From contig NZ_CAUM01000149.1 of NCBI RefSeq assembly GCF_000350085.1, positions 62,001 to 126,000 of the forward strand: a DNA stretch of 64,000 nt, read 5' to 3'. The DNA comes from Mesorhizobium metallidurans STM 2683 (GTDB taxonomy: Bacteria; Pseudomonadota; Alphaproteobacteria; Rhizobiales; Rhizobiaceae). Positions within the stretch are counted from its first letter, which is position 1; every line of letters begins with the position of its first letter. Positions 14,533-22,550 of the stretch are shown piece by piece. The notes under the pieces are model-generated. The model ran no database searches. It was not told where the DNA came from and saw only the letters and a program-made list of their open reading frames with translations. A program made the position numbers and the translations under genes.

Positions 14533-15426
14533 TTATTCTGCGGCGATCGCGTGCTTGGGTTGAACGGCCGCAGAATAGTCGTTCATCAGCGTCTTGGCGA
14601 TTTCGCCGACCTCGAATCGGTATGGACCGATCTCCGAAACCGGCGTCACCTCGGCTGCCGTCCCGGTCAGGAAGCACTGCTCGAAGCCTTCCAACTCTTC
14701 CGGCATGATGGCGCGCTCGATCACTTCGAGGCCGCGATCCTTGGCAAGGTCGACGACCGTACGGCGGGTAATGCCGTCGAGGAAGCAATCGGGGGTCGGC
14801 GTGTGGATCTTGCCGTCCTTGACGAAGAAGATGTTGGCGCCCGTTGCTTCGGCGACTTGCCCGCGCCAGTCGAGCATCATGGCGTCTGCATAGCCCTTGG
14901 CTTCGGCGGCATGCTTGGACATGGTGCAGATCATGTAGAGGCCGGCGGCTTTCGACTTCGATGGCGCGGTGCGCGGATCGGGGCGGCGCCATTCCGCCAC
15001 GTCGAGACGGATGCCCTTCAGCTTCTGCGCGGGGTCGAAGTAACTCGGCCACTGCCAGATGGCGATGGCGCAGTTGATCCGGTTGTTCTGCGCCGAAACG
15101 CCCATCTGTTCACTGCCGCGCCAGGCGATTGGGCGCACATAGGCGTCCTGGAATCCCTGTTTCTTCAACAGCGTGCGGCAGGCATCGTCGATCTCGGCAA
15201 CCGCATAGGGAATCTTGAAGCCGAGCAGGCGTGCCGATTCATGCAGGCGCTCGCTGTGCTCGGCCAGTTTGAAAATCTCGCCGCCATAGGCGCGCTCGCC
15301 CTCGAACACCGCGCTGGCATAGTGCAAGCCGTGGGTCAGGACGTGGATCTTGGCGTCGGCCCATTTGACGAACTCGCCGTTGATCCAGATAGAGCCATCC
15401 ATTTGGTCGAAGGGAACGGATGCCAT
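14533..15426 (-). CDS. ilvE: Branched-chain amino acid aminotransferase
   Basis: A PLP fold-type IV transaminase of 297 residues catalysing the last step of leucine, isoleucine and valine synthesis (and the first of their breakdown) with 2-oxoglutarate/glutamate. Seen: FEGERAYGG substrate loop, the PLP lysine in SKSKAAGLY (K159), and AEATGANIF holding the conserved cofactor glutamate (E194). Length fits the family. It is divergent from the marR-response regulator operon, sharing a 263-base control region, an arrangement I recall from other Rhizobiales. Confidence 0.93.
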   Translation of the reverse strand: MASVPFDQMDGSIWINGEFVKWADAKIHVLTHGLHYASAVFEGERAYGGEIFKLAEHSERLHESARLLGFKIPYAVAEIDDACRTLLKKQGFQDAYVRPIAWRGSEQMGVSAQNNRINCAIAIWQWPSYFDPAQKLKGIRLDVAEWRRPDPRTAPSKSKAAGLYMICTMSKHAAEAKGYADAMMLDWRGQVAEATGANIFFVKDGKIHTPTPDCFLDGITRRTVVDLAKDRGLEVIERAIMPEELEGFEQCFLTGTAAEVTPVSEIGPYRFEVGEIAKTLMNDYSAAVQPKHAIAAE

Positions 15427-15645
15427 GGTAACCTCCCGCGGGCGACAGCCCGCATATCATTGTGTCGTTGCGTTTTTCGTGTCGGCCGCACCGGGCGGCC
15501 CATTTCTCAAAGCGTAGGGTGCCTCGAAGCGTAAGCGGATATTTGAGGTCTGGCAAACTCAGGAAGTTCCGGAAAAACGGTCTTCCCTTGCCTTTTCGTT
15601 CGCAATCCGCCGAAAAGCTTGTCAAAAATTACCATCGCCGGAAAA

Positions 15646-15668
15646 TTACGTCAATAGTGCTGACATAA
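15646..15668. promoter_or_regulatory. Candidate MarR operator in the ilvE-marR intergenic region
   Basis: TTACGTCA (15646-15653), 7-base spacer and TGACATAA (15661-15668) form an inverted repeat with one mismatch, 22 bases before the marR start. TTGTCA (15619) and AAAATT (15642), 17 bases apart, could be the -35 and -10. Size and symmetry fit a MarR dimer site; binding is inferred. Confidence 0.45.
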
Positions 15669-15689
15669 TTTCCTGTTTCCATCGGAGAA

Positions 15690-16226
15690 ATGATGACGGA
15701 TCGCAGCCCCCCAGCCGGAAAACCGATCAGGACGGCGATCGCCGACGAGGACGGCATCGACTTCGCCATCATCGAATTGTTCTTTTTCGCCTATCGCGAT
15801 TTCACCTCCGATCCGGACCAGATCCTCGCCGACTACGGGTTCGGCCGCGCCCATCACCGGGTCCTGCATTTCGTCAATCGCAGGCCGGGCCTGACGGTCG
15901 CCGAACTGCTCGATGTCCTGAAAATCACCAAGCAGAGCCTGGCGCGTGTGCTCAAACAATTGATCGACACCGACCATGTCGTCCAGTTGCAGGGCCCACG
16001 CGACCGCCGGCAGCGCGAACTTTACCCCACCGCCAAGGGTCGGGCGCTGGCACTGGCTCTGGCGCGGCCACAGTCGCGCCGCATCCGTGCTGCATTGGAA
16101 GATTCCGGAGCCAGCGAACGCGCCTTGATCGAACGCTTTCTGGAAGCGATGGTCGATCCGGAACTAAGGGCGCAGATCGACATTGTGCCCGCAAAAATGT
16201 CAGGGAAAAGCCATGGAGACCATTGA
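15690..16226 (+). CDS. MarR-family transcriptional regulator (PetP-like)
   Basis: A winged-helix DNA-binding protein of 178 residues. The MarR core reads HHRVLHFVNRRPGLTVAELLDVLKITKQSLARVLKQLI, with the wing GPRDRRQRELYPTAKG. Its 3' end overlaps the response-regulator gene by 14 bases. A MarR gene followed by an OmpR-type regulator of this kind matches the petP-petR pair of Rhodobacter, which controls photosynthesis and respiration there; the equivalence here is inferred from order and sequence feel. An inverted repeat upstream suggests autoregulation. Confidence 0.85.
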   Translation: MMTDRSPPAGKPIRTAIADEDGIDFAIIELFFFAYRDFTSDPDQILADYGFGRAHHRVLHFVNRRPGLTVAELLDVLKITKQSLARVLKQLIDTDHVVQLQGPRDRRQRELYPTAKGRALALALARPQSRRIRAALEDSGASERALIERFLEAMVDPELRAQIDIVPAKMSGKSHGDH

Positions 16227-16932
16227 AAAGGTTGATCAGCCGGCAGCACCGGACGACGATGCACCGCATCTGCTGGTGGTCGATGACGACACCCGTATCC
16301 GCAATCTTCTCAAGCAATATCTGACCGAAAACGGCTTTCGCGTCACAGTTGCCGGAAATTCCGGCGAGGCGCGGCGCAAGCTTGCCGGCCTCGACTTCGA
16401 TCTGCTCGTGCTCGATGTCATGATGCCGGGCGAAACCGGCGTCGACCTCACCAAGGCGCTCAGAGCCGAAAAGAATGTGCCCATCCTCATGCTTACCGCG
16501 CTGTCGGAAACCGACAGCCGCATCACCGGGCTTGAGGCCGGCGCCGACGACTATCTGCCGAAGCCTTTCGATCCGCGCGAATTGATCCTGCGCATCAACA
16601 ACATCCTGCGCCGCGGTGGCCCGGCGACGACACCGAAGGTCGAGCAGCTGGTCTTCGGCCCCTACACGTTCCAGATCGCCCGGCGGGAGCTCAAGCGCGG
16701 CGGCGAGACCCTCAAGCTGACCGACCGCGAACAGGAGATCCTGGCGATCTTCGCCGCGCGGGCGGGCGAGACGATACCGCGCCATGAACTTGTCGGCGAC
16801 GATTCGGAAGTCGGCGAGCGCACGATCGACGTCCAGATCAACCGGCTGCGCCGCAAGATCGAACGCGACCCGTCCAATCCGGTCTGGCTGCAGACCGTGC
16901 GCGGTATTGGGTATCGGCTCAGCGTGGAATAG
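16213..16932 (+). CDS. OmpR-family response regulator (PetR-like)
   Basis: A 239-residue transcription factor: receiver domain with acidic pocket VVDDDTR (24-26), phospho-acceptor D68 in LVLDVMMPG, and K117 in PKPFDP; then a C-terminal winged helix ending RTIDVQINRLRRKIERDP...GIGYRL. The ATG at 16213, after AGGGAAAAGCC, overlaps marR; the frame from 16183 is an extension. The cognate kinase gene follows after 51 bases. The receiver (LLVVDDDTRIRNLLKQYL, GADDYLPKPFDPRELILRI) strongly recalls PetR. Confidence 0.92.
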   Translation: METIEKVDQPAAPDDDAPHLLVVDDDTRIRNLLKQYLTENGFRVTVAGNSGEARRKLAGLDFDLLVLDVMMPGETGVDLTKALRAEKNVPILMLTALSETDSRITGLEAGADDYLPKPFDPRELILRINNILRRGGPATTPKVEQLVFGPYTFQIARRELKRGGETLKLTDREQEILAIFAARAGETIPRHELVGDDSEVGERTIDVQINRLRRKIERDPSNPVWLQTVRGIGYRLSVE

Positions 16933-16983
16933 ACTGCCGCCACAGCCTCTTGTTGAGCGGCTGCAGATGAGCAAAAAGGGCGA

Positions 16984-18396
16984 ATGGCGACCACGCAACT
17001 GGAACGGCCGGGAGATAACGGCTTGAGCGCACGCGCCACGCGGGCGCTCAAGGCCATGCCGCGCGCCTGGAACCGGTTCTGGCGGTACGTTGCGCTTTAC
17101 ATGCCCAAGCGGCTCTATGCCCGCTCGCTGATCATCGTCATCGCGCCGATGATCCTGCTGCAATCGGTCGTCGCCTTTGTCTTCATGGAACGCCATTGGC
17201 AGACCGTTACCCAGCGCCTGTCGCAGGCCACTGTTCGCGACATTGCCGCGATCGTCGACCTGATCGAAACCTATCCGCGCGACGCCGACTACGCCAACGT
17301 CATCCGCATCGCCCAGGATCGCATGCAGTTGAAGGTCGATCTGCTGCCGCCCGACCCGTTGCCGCCGCCCGGTCCAAAACCTTTCTTCTCGATCCTCGAT
17401 GAGATCCTCTCGTCCGAGATCACGCGCCAGATCAACCGTCCGTTCTGGATCGATACGGTCGGCAATTCCAACATCGTCGAGGTCCGCGTCCAGCTCGAGG
17501 GCAAGGTGCTGCGCGTTTTCGTGCGCCGCAGCCAGGCCTATGCATCGAACACCCATATTTTCCTGATCTGGATGGTCGGCACCTCGCTGGTGCTGCTGAT
17601 GATCGCCATCCCCTTCCTGCGCAACCAGATCCGGCCGATCCTGACGCTGGCCGAGGCCGCCGAGAGTTTCGGCAAGGGCCGGCCGATGCCGCGCGATTTC
17701 CGTCCGCGCGGCGCCGAGGAGGTGCGCCGCGCCGGCTTTGCCTTCATCCAGATGCGCGAGCGCATCGAACGCCAGCTCGAGCAGCGCACCGCCATGCTGA
17801 CCGGCGTCAGCCACGATCTCAGAACCATCCTCACCCGCTTCAAGCTGCAGCTTGCGCTGACCGGAACCAAGGCCGACACCGAGGCGCTTGGCCAGGACAT
17901 CGACGACATGCAGTCGATGCTGGAAGGCTATCTCGCCTTTGCCCGCGGCGAAGCGACGGAGGACACCGGCCGTTTCGATCTTGCGGCCTATTTCGACAAG
18001 CTCGGCGAGGAGGCCACGCTGCGCAAGCGCAAGCTGTCGACCACGCTTGCCGGCGATCCGCATGTCCATGTACGGCCGCGCGCCTTCGCGCGGTTGCTGT
18101 CCAATGTCGTCGGCAACGCCTTCCGTTATGCCCAGACGGTGGAGATCAAGGCCGACCATGGCCGCGGCTCGCTGCTCGTCACCATCGACGATGACGGTCC
18201 GGGCATCCCGGCCCACAAGCGCGAGGAGGTGTTCAAGCCGTTCGTGCGGCTTGACGAGGCCCGCAACCTCGACGCCAGCGGCACCGGGCTTGGCCTCGCC
18301 ATCGCACGCGATATCGCCCGCAGCCATGGCGGCGACATCATGCTGGACGACAGCCCGCTCGGGGGCTTGCGTGCCGTCATCAAGGTGCCGGCCTGA
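16984..18396 (+). CDS. EnvZ-type sensor histidine kinase
   Basis: An inner-membrane kinase of 470 residues. Helices at about 47-68 and 192-212 flank a periplasmic loop rich in DPLPPPGPKP; then HAMP-like segment, H-box GVSHDLRTILTRF (H277), N-box LLSNVVGNAFRYA, G1 DDDGPGIP and G2 GTGLGLAIARDIARSHGG. The conserved proline after HDLRT is isoleucine here (I282). It lies 51 bases after the PetR-like regulator and is its probable partner. The start is moderately uncertain because only GGGCGA precedes the ATG. Confidence 0.9.
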   Translation: MATTQLERPGDNGLSARATRALKAMPRAWNRFWRYVALYMPKRLYARSLIIVIAPMILLQSVVAFVFMERHWQTVTQRLSQATVRDIAAIVDLIETYPRDADYANVIRIAQDRMQLKVDLLPPDPLPPPGPKPFFSILDEILSSEITRQINRPFWIDTVGNSNIVEVRVQLEGKVLRVFVRRSQAYASNTHIFLIWMVGTSLVLLMIAIPFLRNQIRPILTLAEAAESFGKGRPMPRDFRPRGAEEVRRAGFAFIQMRERIERQLEQRTAMLTGVSHDLRTILTRFKLQLALTGTKADTEALGQDIDDMQSMLEGYLAFARGEATEDTGRFDLAAYFDKLGEEATLRKRKLSTTLAGDPHVHVRPRAFARLLSNVVGNAFRYAQTVEIKADHGRGSLLVTIDDDGPGIPAHKREEVFKPFVRLDEARNLDASGTGLGLAIARDIARSHGGDIMLDDSPLGGLRAVIKVPA

Positions 18397-18642
18397 CCTG
18401 CCTGGTGGCATTCCGGAGTGTGCTTACGGGTCTCCCTTTCATCCGCCCGTCATGAAACCATGCTGAAGAGCGCGCATGAAGCGCGCGACCTCTATCGATT
18501 CGACCCCTCGGCATCGATTCGACCCCGTGCCCGCCAGGGTGCGCTGGAGCGAGGTGCGCCGGAGCGAAGCGAGAGTCGCGGCCTTGTCGCCATTCAGGCA
18601 TCGCGCCAAGGCAACCGACGACTTCCTGGGCAAGGGGCCGCC

Positions 18643-19665
18643 ATGCGCATCCTGATGGTCACCGACGCCTGGCGCCCGCAAGTCAATGGCGTCGTCCATA
18701 CGCTGGAGCGGCTTTCCGAGACCCTGAAGTCCTTCGACGTCGAAGCGGACTTCCTGACCCCGAACATCTTCCGCACCCTGCCCTTGCCGACCTACCCAGA
18801 CATCAGGCTGGCATTGACGACGCCGGGGCATGTCGCGCGCCTGATTGCCGAGCGCAAGGCGGATCATATCCACATCGTCACCGAAGGCCCGCTCGGCATC
18901 ATGGCGCGGCGCTACTGCCGCAACACGGGCCGGCCGTTCACGACGAGCTATCACACGCGCTTTCCCGAATATCTGAGCGCGCGCTTGCCCGTGCCGGAAG
19001 CCTGGGCCTATCGCTGGCTTCGCGATTTCCACAATTCCGGGCAAGGCACGCTGGTCGCCACCCAGTCGCTGGCCGACGATCTTGCCGCGCGCGGCTTCAC
19101 CAAGCTGAGGCCATGGACGCGCGGCGTCGACACCGACCATTTCCGGCCGGACAAGAGGAAGGATCTGGGTCTCGAGGGACCGATCTTCCTCTGTGTCGGC
19201 CGCGTCGCCATTGAAAAGAACCTGAGTGCGTTCCTCGACCTCGAATTGCCGGGCAGCAAGGTGATCGTCGGCGAAGGCCCGGAACTGGCCAAGCTCAAGG
19301 CGAAATATCCGCAAGCCCATTTCCTCGGCCACCGACCGAACGACGAATTGGCCGAAATCTATGCCTCGGCCGATGTCTTCGTCTTCCCCAGCCGCACCGA
19401 CACCTTCGGCAACGTCATCATCGAGGCGCTGGCCAGCGGCACGCCGGTCGCCGCCTATCCGGTCACCGGCCCGATCGATATTGTCGGCGACGGCATTGGC
19501 GGCGCCGTAGCGGAGGATTTGCGGCAGGCAGCGCTTGCCGCCCTTCACGTCGACCGTGCCGAGGCGCGCCAGCGCGCGATGCGCTACAGCTGGAAAGCCT
19601 GCGCGGAAATGTTTCTCGACACGGTCGAGGAAGCCCTGGGCACGACACGCAAGCTCGCTGCCTGA
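18643..19665 (+). CDS. Glycosyltransferase family 4 (GT-B fold)
   Basis: A 340-residue GT4 enzyme starting MRILMVTDAWRPQVNGVV, the glycine/asparagine loop typical of PimB/MgtA-like mannosyl- and glucosyltransferases. The donor half contains CVGRVAIEKNL, and the E-x7-E motif lies in FPSRTDTFGNVIIEALASG. It probably adds a sugar to a lipid or glycan at the cytoplasmic membrane face; donor and acceptor are not readable. The start at 18643 follows AAGGGGCCGCC; the upstream extension from 18418 is low-complexity and contains a direct repeat ATCGATTCGACCCC. Confidence 0.88.
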   Translation: MRILMVTDAWRPQVNGVVHTLERLSETLKSFDVEADFLTPNIFRTLPLPTYPDIRLALTTPGHVARLIAERKADHIHIVTEGPLGIMARRYCRNTGRPFTTSYHTRFPEYLSARLPVPEAWAYRWLRDFHNSGQGTLVATQSLADDLAARGFTKLRPWTRGVDTDHFRPDKRKDLGLEGPIFLCVGRVAIEKNLSAFLDLELPGSKVIVGEGPELAKLKAKYPQAHFLGHRPNDELAEIYASADVFVFPSRTDTFGNVIIEALASGTPVAAYPVTGPIDIVGDGIGGAVAEDLRQAALAALHVDRAEARQRAMRYSWKACAEMFLDTVEEALGTTRKLAA

Positions 19666-19675
19666 GAAGGCCTCG

Positions 19676-20035
19676 TTAGAACAGCCGCCCGCCGTCAGGC
19701 ACCCTGCGCTCGATCGCGCCCAGAACCACGGCGCCTTCCTCGTCGGGAAAGCCAAGCGTCAGCACTTCCGACATGAACGGCCCGATCTGTCGCGGCGGGA
19801 AATTGACCACCGCGAACACCTGCCGGCCGATCAATGTCTCGGGCGCATAGTACTTGGTGATCTGCGCCGACGATTTCTTCACCCCGATGTCGGCGCCGAA
19901 ATCGATCTTCAGCTTGAATGCCGGCTTGCGCGCCTCGGGGAACGGCTCGGCCTCGACGATCGTGCCGGCACGGATATCGACACGGTCGAAATCCGCGAAG
20001 CTGATCTCGGGCTTGCGCTGGCTGCTGGAACTCAT
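19676..20035 (-). CDS. csaA: tRNA-binding domain protein CsaA
   Basis: A 119-residue protein consisting of one EMAP-II/OB tRNA-binding domain: ISFADFDRVDIRAGTIVEAE at the start, KPAFKLKIDFG, then ETLIGRQVFAVVNFPPRQIGPFMSEVLTLG. CsaA-like proteins form dimers and have been described as secretion-related chaperones that bind tRNA. It follows the YbjN-like gene by six bases, so both are probably one transcript. Convergent with the glycosyltransferase gene. Confidence 0.9.
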   Translation of the reverse strand: MSSSSQRKPEISFADFDRVDIRAGTIVEAEPFPEARKPAFKLKIDFGADIGVKKSSAQITKYYAPETLIGRQVFAVVNFPPRQIGPFMSEVLTLGFPDEEGAVVLGAIERRVPDGGRLF

Positions 20036-20041
20036 CGAGGA

Positions 20042-20542
20042 TCAGGCGTTTCCATAGGTCTCGAACAGGACGCCGGCCAGCGCATCCTTGGCCGAGGTTC
20101 CCGACCAGACGACGAACTGGAAGGACTGGAAATAGCATTCGCAGGCCTCCAGCGCCGACGACAGCAGCACCTCGACCTGCTGGCTCGACGGCTCGACCCC
20201 GCCGGCAAGCAGCAGCGACTGGCGGAACATGATCGCGCCCTCCTGCTCCCAGAGGTCGAAATGGCCAAACAGCATCTGCTCGTTGATCAGCGACAAGAGC
20301 CGCATCACTTCGAGCGCGCGGGCCTCCGGCACCTTGATGTCGAAGGCGCAGGCCAGATGCAGCGCCTCGAAATCCTCCATCCACGAGAATGAGACGTGAT
20401 AGTCGGTCCAGCTTCCGGCAACCGAGATCGAAATCTCGTCGTCGCCGGCCCGCTCGAAGGACCAGTCATTGTTGTGAGCCACCTGCTCGATGACATCCAC
20501 CGGATGGATTTCGCGGGAAAATTCGAGTTCGAGAAGTTCCAT
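20042..20542 (-). CDS. YbjN domain-containing protein
   Basis: A 166-residue soluble protein with the YbjN fold (type III chaperone-like): MELLELEFSREIHPVDVIEQVAHNN, then WTDYHVSFSWMEDFEALHLACAFDIKVP, and FGHFDLWEQEGAIMFRQSLLL. The family is associated with stress and motility regulation in enterobacteria; its mechanism is unknown. First gene of a pair with csaA. Confidence 0.85.
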   Translation of the reverse strand: MELLELEFSREIHPVDVIEQVAHNNDWSFERAGDDEISISVAGSWTDYHVSFSWMEDFEALHLACAFDIKVPEARALEVMRLLSLINEQMLFGHFDLWEQEGAIMFRQSLLLAGGVEPSSQQVEVLLSSALEACECYFQSFQFVVWSGTSAKDALAGVLFETYGNA

Positions 20543-20600
20543 GAATGCTTCCTGTCGTTCCTTCGCATCGGCCCGAAACCGGTTCGATGCGAACGTTCAA

Positions 20601-20701
20601 AGTTCTAGAGCGTACTTTGTGCGTCCAAGTGGATGCACTTCGCTCCAGTGAGCGCCACACGCTCCGCGGGGCACACTCGACGAACAATCTTGTCTAGAAC
20701 T
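20601..20701. repeat. Short segment bounded by 9-bp inverted repeats
   Basis: AGTTCTAGA (20601-20609) and TCTAGAACT (20693-20701) are perfect inverted copies; inward, TTGTGCGTC and (reverse strand) TTGTTCGTC continue the similarity. About 100 bases in size, it could be a decayed palindromic or MITE-like element. Confidence 0.4.
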
Positions 20702-20897
20702 CGGACGGCCAGGACTTCTCAACGCAAAGACCCTGACCGGACCCCACCGCCCGGCGCATGACCCTGCTCCGAATCATGCAACAAATTCAGTCTATTGATC
20801 GGGAGTCGCCTGACCAGCCCAATTTTTCGCACTGCGTTATCAGCATGTGGAAAGGCACTGTCACAAAGATTCACGCAATGCCGGTAAGCGATTCACG

Positions 20898-20926
20898 ACA
20901 AAGCGCTTTTTGCGATTGCGCTTTGT
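20898..20926 (-). terminator. Hairpin terminator after ubiK
   Basis: ACAAAGCGC (20898-20906) and GCGCTTTGT (20918-20926) form a perfect 9-bp stem 26 bases beyond the ubiK stop on the minus strand. Confidence 0.6.
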
Positions 20927-20951
20927 GGAAAAGTTTAGCGAATTTTTTTGA

Positions 20952-21254
20952 TTATTTTTTTGGACGTGGCTTGGCCGCGGTGGCAGGTGCGGCCTGTCCG
21001 GTCAATTCGGCCAGTTTGGCCTCGAGCGCTTCGATGCGGGCAGCGAGGCGGGTGTTTTCTTCCCTGGCCTTCGCCGCCATGTCGCGGGCGGCCTCGAACT
21101 CCTCGCGCTGCACCACGTCCATGGAGTTCAGAACGCGCTCGGCCTGCCCCTTGAAGGCGGTCTCCACTTCGCGTCGTACCCCTTGTGCCGCACCCGCGGC
21201 GTCGGTCATCAGCTTGGCGAATTCGTCGAGAATGCGGTTCGGTCCGGTCGACAT
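20952..21254 (-). CDS. ubiK: Ubiquinone biosynthesis accessory factor UbiK
   Basis: A 100-residue protein of the BMFP/YqiC family: MSTGPNRILDEFAKLMTDAAGAAQGVRREVE, then a long coiled coil (EFEAARDMAAKAREENTRLAARIEALEAKLAEL) and a basic alanine/lysine tail. UbiK helps assemble the aerobic ubiquinone synthesis complex together with UbiJ in proteobacteria. The start at 21254 has AGCGAGGATTTGCC upstream; the frame from 21293 adds 13 residues and is less likely. Confidence 0.85.
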   Translation of the reverse strand: MSTGPNRILDEFAKLMTDAAGAAQGVRREVETAFKGQAERVLNSMDVVQREEFEAARDMAAKAREENTRLAARIEALEAKLAELTGQAAPATAAKPRPKK

Positions 21255-21411
21255 GGCAAATCCTCGCTTGCTCGACTTGACGTAGTGGCGCACGGCGCCG
21301 AATGCAAGAACGTTGAGGCTGCTGCGTCATCAAGTCGGATGCAATTTGATCTGACCCGACAAGCCATAGCTGCTACCATCACAAGGAAAAGCATTTTGAC
21401 GGGAGTCTGCA

Positions 21412-21570
21412 ATGGCTACCAGTGCGGATTTGGACCTGCGTCTTGCCGCAATTGCCGCGGCGCTTGCCAGAGGCGTCAGCGACGCCGACGCAGGGCGTGT
21501 CAGGCCAGCCGACAACGTGCTTGATCGCCTGGAGGTCAAATACAAGGCATTGGCCGAGACCAGGCGTTGA
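21412..21570 (+). CDS. Small antitoxin-like protein (52 aa)
   Basis: An ATG after GACGGGAGTCTGCA opens a 52-codon frame: MATSADLDLRLAAIAAALAR then GVSDADAGRVRPADNVLDRL and EVKYKALAETRR. The motif DAGRVRPADxVLDRLExKYKAL recalls the C-terminal half of ParD/CopG-type antitoxins and related small addiction proteins, but no toxin gene follows. It may be an orphan antitoxin or a fragment. Located between ubiK (divergent) and lgt (same strand). Confidence 0.5.
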   Translation: MATSADLDLRLAAIAAALARGVSDADAGRVRPADNVLDRLEVKYKALAETRR

Positions 21571-21695
21571 GGCGGCAGGACAGCACGATTTGCCGCTTCC
21601 CGAAGCCGTATTTGCCGCGCTAGCGCCGCCTTGACCGTGCCAAAACCCTGCCGCATGGTCCGCGCCCGAACGTGATCGCAACCGGGAGATCCTTG

Positions 21696-22550
21696 TTGAG
21701 CCAATATTTGATGCTGCCGCTGGCCGCCCTGCCCTTCCCCAACATCGACCCGGTCATCGTCCAGATCGGGCCGCTGGCGGTGCATTGGTATGGCGTCGGC
21801 TACATCGTCGGCATTCTTTTCGCCTGGTGGTACGCGAAGCGGCTCGTCACCAACAAAAGTCTCTGGCCGGATGGCACCCTGCCTATGAAGCCCGAGGATC
21901 TCGACGACTTCGTCGTCTGGGCGGCCATCGGCGTTGTGCTTGGCGGGCGCACCGGTTACGTGCTGTTTTACGATTTGCCGCGCTACATCGCCCGTCCGCT
22001 GGACATCTTTGCCGTCTGGCAGGGCGGCATGTCGTTTCATGGCGGCCTGCTCGGCGTCATTCTCGCCATGACGCTGTTCTCCTGGTCGCGCGGCATCCGC
22101 ACCTGGTCGCTGTTCGACGTGGTGGCGGCCGGCGTGCCGGTCGGCCTCGGCCTTGTCCGCGTCGCCAATTTCATCAACTCCGAACTCTGGGGCAGACCGA
22201 CCGACGTTCCGTGGGCGGTCGAATTCCCCAATGGTGGGCCATTTTCGCGCCATCCGAGCCAGATCTACGAGGCGTTGCTCGAGGGCCTGGTGCTGTTCCT
22301 GATCCTGCGCCTTCTCACCCATTCCAGACTCAAGCTGAAGACGCCGCGCTTCGTCGGCGGCGCCTTCATTTGCGGCTATGGCCTCTCGCGAATCTTCGTC
22401 GAATTCTTCCGCGAGCCCGATCGGCAGCTTGGCTATCTCCTCGGCACCAATTGGCTGACCATGGGCATGATCCTTTCCATACCCATGGTGCTGGCGGGCA
22501 TCTGGGCGATGGTCACCGCGAAACCGGTGACACAGCCGCAGCCGGCATGA
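21696..22550 (+). CDS. lgt: Prolipoprotein diacylglyceryl transferase
   Basis: The inner-membrane enzyme that moves diacylglycerol from phosphatidylglycerol to the lipobox cysteine of prolipoproteins, the first step of lipoprotein maturation. Seven hydrophobic helices; the Lgt signature reads GLVRVANFINSELWGRP and the conserved histidine lies in GGMSFHGGLLG. I prefer the TTG at 21696 (SQYLMLPLAALPFPNI) because GGGAG stands seven bases upstream; a GTG at 21672 in frame adds eight residues. Its stop overlaps the midA start (ATGA). Confidence 0.95.
   Translation: MSQYLMLPLAALPFPNIDPVIVQIGPLAVHWYGVGYIVGILFAWWYAKRLVTNKSLWPDGTLPMKPEDLDDFVVWAAIGVVLGGRTGYVLFYDLPRYIARPLDIFAVWQGGMSFHGGLLGVILAMTLFSWSRGIRTWSLFDVVAAGVPVGLGLVRVANFINSELWGRPTDVPWAVEFPNGGPFSRHPSQIYEALLEGLVLFLILRLLTHSRLKLKTPRFVGGAFICGYGLSRIFVEFFREPDRQLGYLLGTNWLTMGMILSIPMVLAGIWAMVTAKPVTQPQPA

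Larger units (their letters stand above)
20543..20951. other. Intergenic region between ubiK and ybjN genes
   Basis: No gene is supportable. The stretch contains a terminator for ubiK (20898-20926), an inverted-repeat-bounded segment (20601-20701) and two TGTGGAAA motifs near 20850 and 20925 that resemble but do not match DnaA boxes. The ybjN promoter presumably lies at its left end. Confidence 0.5.

Noticed and set aside
15952..18411. An 819-codon open frame on the minus strand
   Set aside because: It is antisense to the marR, response-regulator and kinase genes, has no family motifs, and reflects the codon bias of GC-rich DNA.
20840..20935. TGTGGAAA motifs in an AT-richer gap, considered as DnaA boxes of a replication origin
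   Set aside because: Neither copy matches TTATCCACA well, there is no cluster of boxes and no neighbouring hemE, dnaA or parAB, so an origin is not supported.
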